This document shows positions 1 to 10,868 of a DNA stretch of 64,000 nt, piece after piece (within the stretch, counting starts at the first letter, position 1; every line of letters starts with the position of its first letter). Origin of the DNA: Sphingomonas sinipercae (GTDB lineage: Bacteria; Pseudomonadota; Alphaproteobacteria; Sphingomonadales; Sphingomonadaceae); NCBI RefSeq assembly GCF_011302055.1, contig NZ_CP049871.1, forward strand, positions 1,942,501 through 2,006,500, given 5' to 3'. The position numbers and the translations under genes are program-made. The notes beneath the pieces were generated by a model. It made no database searches. It had not been told where the DNA came from and saw only the letters and a program-made list of their open reading frames with translations.

Positions 1-73
1 GTGGGACATTCCGGGTGCGGAAACGGCTTCGGCTCCAGTTCCCGCGGCCGGCGCTGTTGTGTCTGCAACCCCG
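1..73. other. Left-edge fragment, possible 5' end of next minus-strand gene
   Basis: The window is cut here. On the minus strand a frame open to the edge encodes an Ala/Thr/Gly-rich stretch (reading VADTTAPAAGTGAEAVSAPG) that could be the N-terminus of the gene following the GldG-like gene. A TTG at 111-109 would be the farthest upstream start in that frame and a later in-frame ATG lies at 9-7. Too little is present to name a product; this is an inference from an open frame only. Confidence 0.25.
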
Positions 74-835
74 TCAAGCTGAAGAGACCTGGAGGTTAGC
101 CGGGCGCTCAAGTTCGGCTAACCATTCCAGAAGGAGTTTTCGAAGTCCGGCTCCATCCCCGGCGTCTCTGCCCCGCAACAGGTCCGCATCGGCGATGACG
201 GTCGCCCGCCCCTTGCCGATGCTGCATCGGGCAATCAGGCCGCCATCGCTGATGCGGCAGCGACGATCGGCGGCAATCAAAGCTCCAGCTGATCGCACGT
301 CCACCGGCGTCCCGCGGATCTTCACTTGCGGCTGGCTGGACGGATCGGCCCCTAACAACCGCAATCCCCAGTGCTGCAGCAGTCCCGTGTCAGCGAAGGT
401 GGTCGGCGGCCTCAGCATATCGCCAAGCGGCCGCTCGCTTGGCCAGGCCAAGGCCGGATCGGCGAGCAGCAGCACGCTGCCGCCCTGGCGGACCCAGCGG
501 TCGAGATCGACCAGCGCGCCCGCCGGCTGCGCCTGCGGCTGCGCCATCAGCAGCAGACGCGCCCCGCGCAAGTCGGCTGCGTCCGCGGTGCTGATCGGCT
601 CCACGCGATAGCGCCGTTCCAGCGCGGCGAGGACCGGCGAGGCCGGAGCGTCCAAAGTCAATTGCTCCGGAAAGACGATTGGCAAGGTCGTCAGAAGCAA
701 CAGCTGCGGCCGCGCATTCCCAGCGCGCGGCGGCAACGTCGATCCACCCGACCTTGCCAGCACGAAAACGATTCCGGCGATCAGCAGCGCGAGTACCGCA
801 AGGGCGAGCGCGCGTGGCGCCCGCTGGAACATCAT
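74..835 (-). CDS. GldG/DUF4350-like membrane-anchored protein
   Basis: 253 aa. An N-terminal membrane anchor (about residues 10-27, ALAVLALLIAGIVFVLA) is followed by an extracytoplasmic domain. The block reading LLLADPALAWPSERPLGD followed by HWGLRLL is what I associate with the GldG/DUF4350 auxiliary components of uncharacterised ABC or MoxR-linked clusters. No catalytic residues are evident; such proteins probably act as a periplasmic scaffold. Its ATG overlaps the stop of the upstream 79-aa gene by four bases (ATGA), so the two are probably translationally coupled. Family assignment is from pattern recognition and is moderate. Confidence 0.6.
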   Translation of the reverse strand: MMFQRAPRALALAVLALLIAGIVFVLARSGGSTLPPRAGNARPQLLLLTTLPIVFPEQLTLDAPASPVLAALERRYRVEPISTADAADLRGARLLLMAQPQAQPAGALVDLDRWVRQGGSVLLLADPALAWPSERPLGDMLRPPTTFADTGLLQHWGLRLLGADPSSQPQVKIRGTPVDVRSAGALIAADRRCRISDGGLIARCSIGKGRATVIADADLLRGRDAGDGAGLRKLLLEWLAELERPANLQVSSA

Positions 836-1071
836 GGCGCGTTGCTGCTCGTGTTGGCAGCGTCCTTGGCGGTCGATCCCGGCGCCACGCCAAGTTCGGC
901 AAGCGGCTCACTGGGTTCGTTCAGCGCGGCGTTTTGCTGGGCGGTCAGCGGGTCGTCGTTGTGGCCGGAACGGCTGACAACGCTGCCCAGCACGACGCAC
1001 AGGAAGGCGATCGCCAGGCCGGTCACGCCGATCCGAATACGCTGCGATGTGGTGCCATAACGGTGGGTCAT
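832..1071 (-). CDS. Small single-span membrane protein upstream of GldG-like gene
   Basis: 79 aa, starting at the ATG at 1071-1069. The open frame runs further upstream, but that part reads like non-coding sequence over the divergent lipoprotein gene. One hydrophobic segment lies near residues 14-33 (IGVTGLAIAFLCVVLGSVVS), followed by a polar Ala/Asn/Ser-rich tail, predicted to be extracytoplasmic. The four-base ATGA overlap with the following GldG-like gene supports co-translation. I do not recognise the family; function is unknown. Confidence 0.55.
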   Translation of the reverse strand: MTHRYGTTSQRIRIGVTGLAIAFLCVVLGSVVSRSGHNDDPLTAQQNAALNEPSEPLAELGVAPGSTAKDAANTSSNAP

Positions 1072-1156
1072 GCAGCGCTGGAAGCTATGGGCCAGTGCGG
1101 GACAATGCAAGCAGCGCCCCTTGACGTCACCTCCACCGCCAGCCAAGCGCCGCGCC

Positions 1157-1492
1157 ATGACTCGCACCCAACTGCTCCCGCTCGTTGCGGCAGCGGCACT
1201 CGCCGGCTGCAACCAAAATGGAAACACGATCGTCGCCGGCCCGCCGGAAGACAATCTGTCGGACCTGAACACCGCTAACGTCGAGCTGCCGCCCTCGATC
1301 GCGGCCAGCAAGAGCTACCGCTGCAAGGACGGCAGCGTCATTTACATCGACTGGCTCAGCAACGGCGCGGCGCGCGTCAAGCAGGACAAGGCTGATGCCC
1401 CGGCGACCGAATTGCCGGCCGGATCGGCCGACATCGCCGGCGACGCCAAGGCCGCATCGATCACTTACAAGGGGCAAAGCTGCAAATCCTAG
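1157..1492 (+). CDS. Small secreted lipoprotein
   Basis: 111 aa. The start is the ATG at 1157, which gives a short lipoprotein signal peptide ending in a lipobox (LAGC, Cys near residue 18). The mature part has two further Cys, one in a YRCKDGS segment and one in the last residues (QSCKS), which could pair as a disulfide. The pattern resembles small sphingomonad lipoproteins that bind or inhibit an envelope enzyme, but I cannot assign a function. It is divergent from the 79-aa membrane gene and is followed by a strong terminator. Confidence 0.65.
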   Translation: MTRTQLLPLVAAAALAGCNQNGNTIVAGPPEDNLSDLNTANVELPPSIAASKSYRCKDGSVIYIDWLSNGAARVKQDKADAPATELPAGSADIAGDAKAASITYKGQSCKS

Positions 1493-1519
1493 CCTGCCCG
1501 GATGATAATCACTCATCGA

Positions 1520-1546
1520 CCCCCGGCTTCGGCCGGGGGTTTTTTT
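1520..1546 (+). terminator. Rho-independent terminator
   Basis: A GC-rich hairpin (CCCCCGGC, loop TTC, GGCCGGGGG region) is followed immediately by a run of seven T. It closes the lipoprotein transcript 28 bases after its stop and separates it from purL. Confidence 0.9.
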
Positions 1547-1574
1547 GTGCCCGCCACGGGGCTATCGGCCCGCC

Positions 1575-3806
<2,232 letters not shown>

Positions 3807-3849
3807 CCAAGTCTTGCGAACGCCTCGCAATAGCGCTATCTGGCGAATC

Positions 3850-4044
3850 ATGATCGTCTGTATCTGCAATGCCATTGCCGAAGACGAAGTGCGCGCCGCC
3901 GCCCGGGCCGGTGCGCCCTGCCCGAAGAGCGCCTATGCGCATCTCGGCTGCGAAGCCCAATGCGGCACCTGCCTCTGCTACGCGCAGGAGATCATCGACG
4001 AAGAACGGACACAGCTGTTGAGGGTCGACGCAGTCGCCGCTTAA
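3850..4044 (+). CDS. bfd: Bacterioferritin-associated ferredoxin
   Basis: 64 aa. A BFD-like [2Fe-2S] protein with the four-cysteine arrangement CxC near residues 4-6 and CGTC near residues 39-42 (VCICNAI and AQCGTCLCYA). In characterised systems Bfd docks on bacterioferritin, reduces core iron and mobilises it when iron is scarce. It lies 99 bases upstream of bfr in the same direction, with a Fur-box-like palindrome between them. ATG at 3850 is the first start that keeps the conserved N-terminus. Confidence 0.93.
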   Translation: MIVCICNAIAEDEVRAAARAGAPCPKSAYAHLGCEAQCGTCLCYAQEIIDEERTQLLRVDAVAA

Positions 4045-4050
4045 GCTGTT

Positions 4051-4071
4051 TGCGAGTGCTTATCACTCGCA
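4051..4071. promoter_or_regulatory. Fur-box-like palindrome (or short hairpin) upstream of bfr
   Basis: A perfect inverted repeat, TGCGAGTG, spacer CTTAT, CACTCGCA, 21 bases long. Its size and centre (TG-N-TTATCA) resemble the dyad recognised by Fur-family regulators, and it sits between bfd and bfr. A weak T-run follows, so a terminator for bfd cannot be excluded. Operator function is inferred. Confidence 0.5.
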
Positions 4072-4143
4072 GGTTTTTCGCAGTTTTCCGCTATTCCCTT
4101 CGCCTCTCACCACGCCTACAGCAGCGGTGAAGAGGAGGCCGCG

Positions 4144-4623
4144 ATGCAAGGCGACCAACGGGTTATCGAACTGCTCAACGAAGCGCTCAAGAACGAACTG
4201 ACCGCGATCAACCAATATTGGCTGCACTATCGGATGCTCGACAATTGGGGCGTCAAGAAGCTCGCCGCATATGAGCGGGAAGAGTCGATCGACGAGATGA
4301 AGCACGCCGACCGGATCGCCGAACGAATCCTGTTCCTGGATGCGCTTCCCAATTTCCAGGCGCTCGGCCGCTTACGCATCGGGCAGAATGTCGAAGAAGT
4401 TCTCCGCGCCGACATGGAGGCGGAGATGGAGGGCGCGAAGCTTTACCGCGACCTGGTTGCCCATGCCGAAACGGTGCGCGATTACGTCACCCGCGATCTC
4501 GCCCGCGAAATCCTCGCCGATGAGGAAGGGCACATCGATTTCCTGGAAACCCAGTTCGAAATGATCGAGCGGATGGGCCTGCCCAATTATATCCAGCTTC
4601 AGTCGGAGCAGGCGAACGCGTAA
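4144..4623 (+). CDS. bfr: Bacterioferritin
   Basis: 159 aa, full length. It is the heme-containing 24-mer that oxidises Fe(II) and stores it as a ferric core. All expected ligands are at canonical positions: ferroxidase residues E18, E51, H54, E94, E127 and H130, and the heme-ligand Met at residue 52. A GAGGAGG ribosome binding site precedes the ATG. Bfd encoded just upstream is its likely reductase partner, and iron-responsive control through the intervening palindrome is plausible. Confidence 0.97.
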   Translation: MQGDQRVIELLNEALKNELTAINQYWLHYRMLDNWGVKKLAAYEREESIDEMKHADRIAERILFLDALPNFQALGRLRIGQNVEEVLRADMEAEMEGAKLYRDLVAHAETVRDYVTRDLAREILADEEGHIDFLETQFEMIERMGLPNYIQLQSEQANA

Positions 4624-4647
4624 GCCGCGGGCCGAAATGGGGGCCAC

Positions 4648-5868
4648 ATGACCGCGCGCGCGAACGATCGCATCGTCACCCTCGACGTCATCCGCGGAGT
4701 GGCGGTGATGGGCATCTTCTCGGTCAACGTCGTCGCCTTCGCGATGATCGAAGCTGCCTACTTCAACCCGCCGGTCTACGGCTTTGACGGGCTTGCCGAC
4801 CGCATCATGTGGTTCGCCAATTTCGTGCTTGTCGACGGCAAGATGCGCAGCCTGTTCTCGATGCTGTTCGGAGCATCGCTGCTGCTGGTCGCCGAACGTG
4901 CCGACCGCTCCGGCCAGTCCGCGGCCTCGGTGCATTACCGGCGGATGGCGGTGCTGCTGCTGTTCGGCCTCGCCCATTTCTATTTTGTCTGGTTCGGCGA
5001 CATCCTGACGACCTACGCGATCGTCGGCATGCTCGCCTTCGCCTTCTGGCGGGCTCCGGCGGCGAATCTCGCTCTCCTGGCGTTGATTACCTACGTCGCC
5101 GCCTTCGTCATCTCGGTCGGAGAGGCGACCGGATTCGCGGCGCATGTCGCTTCCGCGCAGGCATCGGGCGACCCAAGCGCGATCGGCTATTACGGCCCCA
5201 CCGCGCAGGCCATCCAGAACGACCTTACGGTGCATTCCAGCTACGGCGCCTTCGTTGCCGATACGACCGGGCGCAGGCTGTGGAATCCGGTCGACATTGT
5301 CGAAACACTGTTCCCGGAAACGCTGGCGCTGATGCTGCTTGGAATGGCGGGCTATCGGTCCGGATTCCTGACCGGCGCCTGGTCGATGCGAACCTACAAG
5401 CGGATCGCCGCGATCGGCCTCACGCTCGGGATCATCGCCGGCATGGGCCTTGCCGCATGGGTATGGATCGGCGGCTTCAGGCTGCCTTGGACCGTCACCG
5501 CCCTGGAAACCTGGTCGATGCCGCTGCATCCGCTGATGGCGCTGAGCTATGCGGCGCTGATCGTGTGGCTCGCCAGCAACCGCGGCCGGGTCGCAATGCG
5601 TTTCGCGGCCGTGGGACGCGCCGCCTTCACCAATTACCTCGGCACCAGCTTGGTCGCCGCAGCAATCTTCAACGGGTGGGGCCTTGGCCTTTACGGACAG
5701 CTTTCGCGCGCCGAGGCCTGGTTGCTGGTGCCGATCTTCTGGGCAGCGATGCTGGCCTGGTCGAAGCCGTGGCTCGACCGCTTCAGTTACGGACCGTTCG
5801 AGTGGCTTTGGCGCAGCCTGTCGCGCGGACGGCCACAGCCGATGCGAAAGCCAGCCCTTGCCGTCTAG
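4648..5868 (+). CDS. DUF418-domain polytopic membrane protein
   Basis: 406 aa. An YeiB/DUF418-type membrane protein, beginning with the characteristic RIVTLDVIRGVAVMGIFSVN segment, followed by about eight to ten predicted membrane spans and ending in the conserved C-terminal block containing FTNYLGTSL and a YGPFEWLWR motif (about residues 375-393). The family resembles acyltransferase-3 proteins; substrate and activity are unknown. It follows bfr by 24 bases. Its TAG stop overlaps the TAG of the convergent Hpt gene in a shared CTAG. Confidence 0.85.
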   Translation: MTARANDRIVTLDVIRGVAVMGIFSVNVVAFAMIEAAYFNPPVYGFDGLADRIMWFANFVLVDGKMRSLFSMLFGASLLLVAERADRSGQSAASVHYRRMAVLLLFGLAHFYFVWFGDILTTYAIVGMLAFAFWRAPAANLALLALITYVAAFVISVGEATGFAAHVASAQASGDPSAIGYYGPTAQAIQNDLTVHSSYGAFVADTTGRRLWNPVDIVETLFPETLALMLLGMAGYRSGFLTGAWSMRTYKRIAAIGLTLGIIAGMGLAAWVWIGGFRLPWTVTALETWSMPLHPLMALSYAALIVWLASNRGRVAMRFAAVGRAAFTNYLGTSLVAAAIFNGWGLGLYGQLSRAEAWLLVPIFWAAMLAWSKPWLDRFSYGPFEWLWRSLSRGRPQPMRKPALAV

Positions 5869-6296
5869 ATCCGGCCGAAATCCTGGTTGCCGACTTTGCG
5901 CCCGAACCCGTTCGGCCGGACCCGCGATTGCAGCGGGTTGGTCGCCTTGTCGAACAGGTCGATGGTCTGTTCGAACAAGTGGCGGAGCTCGACCACGTCC
6001 TTCACCAATTCATCCGGGAAAGCGCGCGTTTCGATGCAGAAGCGGGCTGTGCTTTCGATCAGCTCGGCGATCTTGGCCAGCGGCTCGGCGCCAAGCTGGC
6101 GGGCTTCGCCTTTGAGCGTATGTGCGGGAAGGACGAGCGCGGCGGTGTTCTGCTCACGCATTGCGTCCTCGATCTGCGCGATCGACTTGACCCCGTCCTC
6201 GCGGAAATAGCCAAGGATCCGGATGAAGCCCGGTCCAAGCTCCGACCGGCTGCGTTCGAAATGCACCCAATCGACGATATCCTGCGCGCCGGTCAC
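5865..6296 (-). CDS. Hpt-domain phosphotransfer protein
   Basis: 143 aa from a GTG at 6296-6294. That start is preferred over an upstream ATG at 6341 because GAGGAG sits seven bases before it and the resulting N-terminus (TGAQDIVDWVHFERSR) is family-like. The phospho-accepting His lies in LPAHTLKGEARQLGA (about residue 63), the classic HxLKG Hpt motif. It would relay phosphate between a hybrid kinase and a response regulator. A hybrid kinase is encoded 5 kb away (11444-12988), but pairing is speculative. The reading ends in a CTAG shared with DUF418. Confidence 0.85.
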   Translation of the reverse strand: MTGAQDIVDWVHFERSRSELGPGFIRILGYFREDGVKSIAQIEDAMREQNTAALVLPAHTLKGEARQLGAEPLAKIAELIESTARFCIETRAFPDELVKDVVELRHLFEQTIDLFDKATNPLQSRVRPNGFGRKVGNQDFGRI

Positions 6297-6376
6297 TAAG
6301 CTCTCCTCGTGGCCCGGGCGGATGCCCGGACGTGGTCCCACGGAATTTGCCTACGCCCCAAAGCGTAAACTTTGGC

Positions 6377-7777
6377 TTAGCGTCCGCTGCCGCGCCGCGC
6401 GTGATCCTGGTTGCGCTGGCCTTCGTAGGGGTTCTTCGACGCCCGCATCGTCAGCCGCAACGGGATCGGGCCGAGGTTAAGGTCGCGGCGCATCGAATTG
6501 AGCAGGTAACGGCGATAGCTTTCGGGCAGCATGTCGACCCGGGTGCCGAAGACCACGAACGCGGGTGGCCGGCTTTTGACCTGCGTGATGTAGCGCAGCT
6601 TGATCCTCTTGCCGCTTGGCGCGGGCGGGGGATTGTTCTCGACCGCGGCTTCGAACCAGCGATTGAGTTCGCCGGTACCGACGCGCCGCGACCATTGCTC
6701 GCGAAGCTCGAAGGCCGCGCCAAGCAACTGGTCGATGCCCTTGCCGGTCTTGGCGGAGACGGTCATCACCACGACGCCCTTGAGCTGGGACAGTCCCTCC
6801 TCAAGCGCCGCCTTGATTCCATTGAACAGGGACGATGCGTTTTCGGCCACGTCCCATTTATTGATGGCGATGATCAGCGAGCGGCCTTCCTCGATCACCA
6901 GCTCGGCAATCCGCAAATCCTGCGCTTCCAGGCCCCGCGTCGCATCCAGCAGCAATACGACCAGTTCGGCATGCTCCATCGCCCGCCGCGCATCGGCGCC
7001 GGACAGCCGCTCGAGCTTGTCGATGACCTTGGCGCGCTTGCGCAGTCCGGCGGTGTCGACCAGCCGAATCGCGTGCTTGGTGCCCTCCTGGTCCTGCCAC
7101 TCCCAATCGAGGGAGATGGAATCGCGCGTGATTCCGGCTTCCGGACCGGTAATCATCCGTTCTTCGCCGACCATTCGGTTGACCAAGGTCGACTTGCCGG
7201 CGTTCGGGCGCCCCATGATCGCGATCTTGAGCGGCCCGCCCTCGTCGTCGCCGAAGCCCGGCTCCTCGTCCTCTACCTCGCGCTCGACGAACGGGCGCAG
7301 CGCTTCGAACAGATCGACGACGCCTTCGCCATGTTCGGCGCTGATCGCGACAGGCTCGCCGAAGCCGATCGAATAAGCCTCCATCAGGCCGGCTGAGGCG
7401 GCTCCGCTTTCGGCCTTGTTTCCGACCAGCACGACCGGCGTGTCTTCCGCGCGGAGCCAGCGGGCGATTTCCTCGTCCATCGGGGTAACGCCTTCGCGCG
7501 CATCGAACAGGAACATGGCGACGTCGGCGGCGCGGACCGCGGCTTCGGTTTGCTGGCGCATCCGGCCGGGTAGGCTGGCAACTTCCTCATCCTCGTACCC
7601 GGCGGTGTCGATGACCTTGAATTCCAGGCCCAGCAGCTTGGCATCGCCCTCGCGCCGGTCGCGAGTCACACCGGGGCGGTCGTCGACCAACGCGACGCGC
7701 TTGCCGACCAGGCGGTTGAACAGCGTCGATTTGCCGACATTGGGACGGCCGACGATGGCGACGGTGGGTTGCGGCAT
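6377..7777 (-). CDS. der: Ribosome-assembly GTPase Der (EngA)
   Basis: 466 aa. Two tandem Era-like GTPase domains, each with a P-loop (GRPNVGKST near residue 10 and GRPNAGKST near residue 188), and a C-terminal KH-like domain. Switch motifs DTAGYED and DTAGLRK are present. The first domain carries NKAES where NKxD is usual, and the second has NKWD. Der acts in 50S subunit maturation. It is the last gene of the yfgM-like/bamB/der series on this strand, an arrangement also known from gammaproteobacteria. Confidence 0.97.
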   Translation of the reverse strand: MPQPTVAIVGRPNVGKSTLFNRLVGKRVALVDDRPGVTRDRREGDAKLLGLEFKVIDTAGYEDEEVASLPGRMRQQTEAAVRAADVAMFLFDAREGVTPMDEEIARWLRAEDTPVVLVGNKAESGAASAGLMEAYSIGFGEPVAISAEHGEGVVDLFEALRPFVEREVEDEEPGFGDDEGGPLKIAIMGRPNAGKSTLVNRMVGEERMITGPEAGITRDSISLDWEWQDQEGTKHAIRLVDTAGLRKRAKVIDKLERLSGADARRAMEHAELVVLLLDATRGLEAQDLRIAELVIEEGRSLIIAINKWDVAENASSLFNGIKAALEEGLSQLKGVVVMTVSAKTGKGIDQLLGAAFELREQWSRRVGTGELNRWFEAAVENNPPPAPSGKRIKLRYITQVKSRPPAFVVFGTRVDMLPESYRRYLLNSMRRDLNLGPIPLRLTMRASKNPYEGQRNQDHARRGSGR

Positions 7778-7814
7778 CGCGCCTCTCTAGGCCAACGCGC
7801 TGCCGCGTCCACCC

Positions 7815-9146
7815 TTAGCGGAGCGCGTGCAGACGCCCCGTGTCGTCGAGAATGTACAGCGTGCCGCCCGCAACGACCGGCGAAAGGCTGATCGACGACT
7901 TCAATGCGCTCTGGCCAAGCAAGGCGCCATTGGTCGGATCGAGGAAGATGATCCCGCCGGTCGATCCTGCCAGGATCAGGCGTCCGCCAGCCAGGATCGG
8001 GCCGACATAGCTGACCAGGCCGCGCTTCGATTTGGCCCGACGAAACTCCGGCAGCTGGGTGATCCAGCGAATCTTGCCGTTGTTGCGGGCGATCGCCATC
8101 ACCCGCGCATCGTCGGTCACCACGAACACCCAGTCGCCCGCGACCCAGGGGGTCGAAAGACCGGCAAGGTTAAGCTCCCACATCCGCTGGCCGGTGGTGA
8201 ATTCCAGCGCCACCATGCGCCCGCCCTGGCCGATGGCGATGACCTGGCCGCGGTCGATGACCGGGTCGGCGTCGACGTCGGACAAGGACGACACGCTTGT
8301 CCGGATGCTGGTCCGGGCGAGCGCGTCCTGCCAGACGACCCGGCCGTTCTCATACCGGTAAGCATTGAGCTCGCCCGACGAAAAGCCGCCGACGATCGTG
8401 CCCTGCGCGTAGGCCGGGGACGCGGTCCCGAACACGCCGGCAACTTCAAGTGAGGCAGCCGCGGACCAGTTGGTCGCGCCGTCTTCCACCTTGAGCGAAT
8501 AGAGCTGGTTGTCCTGGCTCATCACATAAACGGAGCCGTTGGCGACCGTCGGCGATCCGCGCAGCGGTCCGCCGGGACGAACCTGCCAGGCGATGCGGCC
8601 ACTGTTGGCGTCGAAGGCGGCGACGAAGCCGAGCCCGTTGGTCGCGTAAACCCGGCCATTGTCGAAAGCGATGCCGCCACCGAACAGCGACGTGCTGTTG
8701 CCCTTTTCCGTACCGAACTGGCCGCGCCAGACCAGTCCGCCCGTCTTTGCATCGAATGCACTGACGACCGCGGTCGTATCGATGGTGTACACGCGGCCAG
8801 CAGCGATGATCGGCGAAGCCGCGAGGCGGGCGGTCAGGCTGGTGCCGCGCCCGATCGAAACCGACCAGGCCTCGCTGAGTGCGGCGGGCAATGCGACATG
8901 ACCCATCGCCTTGGCCGAATTGCCGCCCGACTGGGTCCATTCGGCGTTCGCCACCGGTTCCGGCAGCGCCATCGGCAATGCCGCGGTCGCCGGATCGACG
9001 CTGACGTCCAGTTCGGTCGCCAGGACCGCCACCCGCTGGCCGAGCACCGGCGTCGTCGGCGTCTTCTTCTTCAGCACGCTGCAGCCGCTTGCGGCGAGCG
9101 CGGCCGCGAGAATGACGGCAAGCTTCATCTGTTTCGAATACATCAT
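7815..9146 (-). CDS. bamB: BamB-like outer-membrane assembly lipoprotein
   Basis: 443 aa. A lipoprotein signal peptide with lipobox LAASGC (Cys about residue 22) is followed by PQQ-type beta-propeller blades (repeats such as VYTIDTTAVVSAFDAKTGGLVWRG and VYATNGLGFVAAFDANSGRIAW). BamB supports the BAM complex in beta-barrel insertion. The synteny with der and the YfgM-like gene strengthens the call. AGGA precedes the first of two adjacent ATGs; an ATG six codons downstream is also possible. Confidence 0.92.
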   Translation of the reverse strand: MMYSKQMKLAVILAAALAASGCSVLKKKTPTTPVLGQRVAVLATELDVSVDPATAALPMALPEPVANAEWTQSGGNSAKAMGHVALPAALSEAWSVSIGRGTSLTARLAASPIIAAGRVYTIDTTAVVSAFDAKTGGLVWRGQFGTEKGNSTSLFGGGIAFDNGRVYATNGLGFVAAFDANSGRIAWQVRPGGPLRGSPTVANGSVYVMSQDNQLYSLKVEDGATNWSAAASLEVAGVFGTASPAYAQGTIVGGFSSGELNAYRYENGRVVWQDALARTSIRTSVSSLSDVDADPVIDRGQVIAIGQGGRMVALEFTTGQRMWELNLAGLSTPWVAGDWVFVVTDDARVMAIARNNGKIRWITQLPEFRRAKSKRGLVSYVGPILAGGRLILAGSTGGIIFLDPTNGALLGQSALKSSISLSPVVAGGTLYILDDTGRLHALR

Positions 9147-9155
9147 CGTTCCTGC

Positions 9156-9851
9156 TTAATTGGCGGCTGCCAACGCCGCGCTGGCGTCGACGCCCAATGT
9201 GCCTGCGATTTGCGATGCCCGGCTGCGCGCGCTTGCCGGCGCCTGGCTGTCGCCGACGATCGCCGCGAACAGCTTGCCTGCCTGCGCCTTGCGCCCCTGC
9301 TTGAGGTAAGCGAGGGCAGTCATCTCGCCAGCGCTCGCGAACCACGGCTCGCCCGGCTTGCTCAAAGGCTCCAGCCGAGCGACCACCTCTTCGGGCTTAA
9401 TGGTGTCGAATTCGATGGCCGTCGCGCGCACCAGGGCCAGGTCGCGATAGGGCTGGGGAACGTCGGCGTCGGTAACCGCGCGATATTTGGCCAGCGCCGT
9501 CGCTCGATCGTTGCCTTCGAGCGCGATGGCGGCCTCGGTCAGCAAGGTGAGTGCGCGGATGACGTCGCTGTGCGAATCTTCCAGCGCCTGCAACCGTGCC
9601 TTGGCCGGCACGGCCTTTCCGGCGCCGATGTCGGTGTAAATCGCCGCCAGTTCTTCGGACTGCGCTTCGGTCTGCTTTTGCTTATGCTCCTGCCAATACA
9701 GGTACCCGCCGGTCACGGCGAGGAGCAGCACGGCCGCGGCGATCAGCCACTTGCCGTAGCGCTGGGCAAAATCGCGGGCCTGGTCGCGGCGGAGATTTTC
9801 ATCGACCTCGCGAAGGAATGCTTCGTTCGGTGCGTCGGGGGTTTGGACCAA
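9156..9851 (-). CDS. YfgM-like tetratricopeptide membrane protein
   Basis: 231 aa. The start is a TTG at 9851-9849, since an in-frame stop lies immediately upstream and no ATG or GTG is near; GAGG is eight bases before it. A cytoplasmic N-terminus carries NEAFLREVDENLRRDQ, then one membrane span (WLIAAAVLLLAVTGGYLYW, about residues 35-53), then a helical TPR-like periplasmic domain. YfgM-type proteins attach to the Sec translocon and hand substrates to periplasmic chaperones. It stands immediately upstream of bamB (nine bases) as in other proteobacteria. Confidence 0.85.
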   Translation of the reverse strand: MVQTPDAPNEAFLREVDENLRRDQARDFAQRYGKWLIAAAVLLLAVTGGYLYWQEHKQKQTEAQSEELAAIYTDIGAGKAVPAKARLQALEDSHSDVIRALTLLTEAAIALEGNDRATALAKYRAVTDADVPQPYRDLALVRATAIEFDTIKPEEVVARLEPLSKPGEPWFASAGEMTALAYLKQGRKAQAGKLFAAIVGDSQAPASARSRASQIAGTLGVDASAALAAAN

Positions 9852-9963
9852 CTACGTGCCTCAAGGATCGGATAAATGCCGGTGCCGGTCGCCCCCTTTC
9901 CCCAAGCGCGGATGAACGGAAGCTGGCGGCAGAGCGTCTAGCCGCTCCGCACGGAAACGCCAA

Positions 9964-10836
9964 CTACCCGGACTTGGGGCGATAGGTTTGGTCGGCGGTC
10001 GGGAAAGCGCGGGTGCGAACCTCCTCGGCATAGGTTGCCGCAGCCTCGCCGATCCGGGTCGCGAGGTCGTCGTAGCGCTTCACGAAACGGGGCGTCCGTT
10101 CGAACAGGCCGAGCATGTCTTCGGTCACCAGCACCTGGCCATCGCATTGCGCGGAGGCGCCGATGCCGATGACCGGCGGCTCGACGGATTTCGTGACCTT
10201 GGTCGCAATGTCTTCAAGCACGCCTTCGACCACGATGGTGAAGGCCCCTGCCCGAGCTACGGCGCTGGCGTCGCTGACGATCTTCGCGGCTTCCGCCTGG
10301 TTGCGGCCCCGAGCGCCATAGCCGCCGAGCAAGTTGACCGCCTGCGGGGTCAAGCCAACGTGGCCGATCACCGGGATTCCGCGCTCGGTAAGGAAGCGGA
10401 CAGTCGGCGCCATCGCCTCGCCGCCTTCCAGCTTCACCGCCGCGCAGCCGGTTTCCTTCATCACCCGCGACGCGCTTTCGAACGCCTGCTCGGGCGACGC
10501 CTCATAGCTTCCGAACGGCATGTCGACGGCGACCAGCGCGTGCCAGCTGCCCCGCACCACCGCCGCGCCGTGCGCGCACATCATGTCGAGGGTCACCGGG
10601 ATGGTGGACGGCAAGCCGTAAATCACCTGCCCCAGGCTGTCGCCGACCAGCAGCATGTCGCAATGCGGGTCGAGCAGTTGCGCTTGCCGCATGGTGTAAG
10701 CGGTGAGCATCACGATCGGTCGCTCGGTCTGCCCGTCGACCTTGCGGCCCCGGATTCCCGGCACGGTCATGCGCTTGCCGGGCACCGGCGACGGCGTTGC
10801 CCGGCTGGTGCTGGTATCGATCGTGAACGTGGACAT
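9964..10836 (-). CDS. panB: 3-methyl-2-oxobutanoate hydroxymethyltransferase
   Basis: 290 aa. First step of pantothenate biosynthesis: transfer of a hydroxymethyl group from methylene-THF to ketoisovalerate. Conserved blocks are present: [26 protein letters not shown] (metal/substrate site), AVKLEGGE and [13 protein letters not shown]. The N-terminus is extended by about 30 residues relative to E. coli PanB. It follows the frameshifted membrane gene by 32 bases on the same strand. Confidence 0.96.
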   Translation of the reverse strand: MSTFTIDTSTSRATPSPVPGKRMTVPGIRGRKVDGQTERPIVMLTAYTMRQAQLLDPHCDMLLVGDSLGQVIYGLPSTIPVTLDMMCAHGAAVVRGSWHALVAVDMPFGSYEASPEQAFESASRVMKETGCAAVKLEGGEAMAPTVRFLTERGIPVIGHVGLTPQAVNLLGGYGARGRNQAEAAKIVSDASAVARAGAFTIVVEGVLEDIATKVTKSVEPPVIGIGASAQCDGQVLVTEDMLGLFERTPRFVKRYDDLATRIGEAAATYAEEVRTRAFPTADQTYRPKSG

Positions 10837-10868
10837 GCCTGCGCTTTAGCGGCGCGGCGCGCTTCCCG

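Noticed and set aside
1545..1574. GTG start ten codons upstream of purL
   Set aside because: Falls within the terminator T-run and adds residues not seen in PurL.
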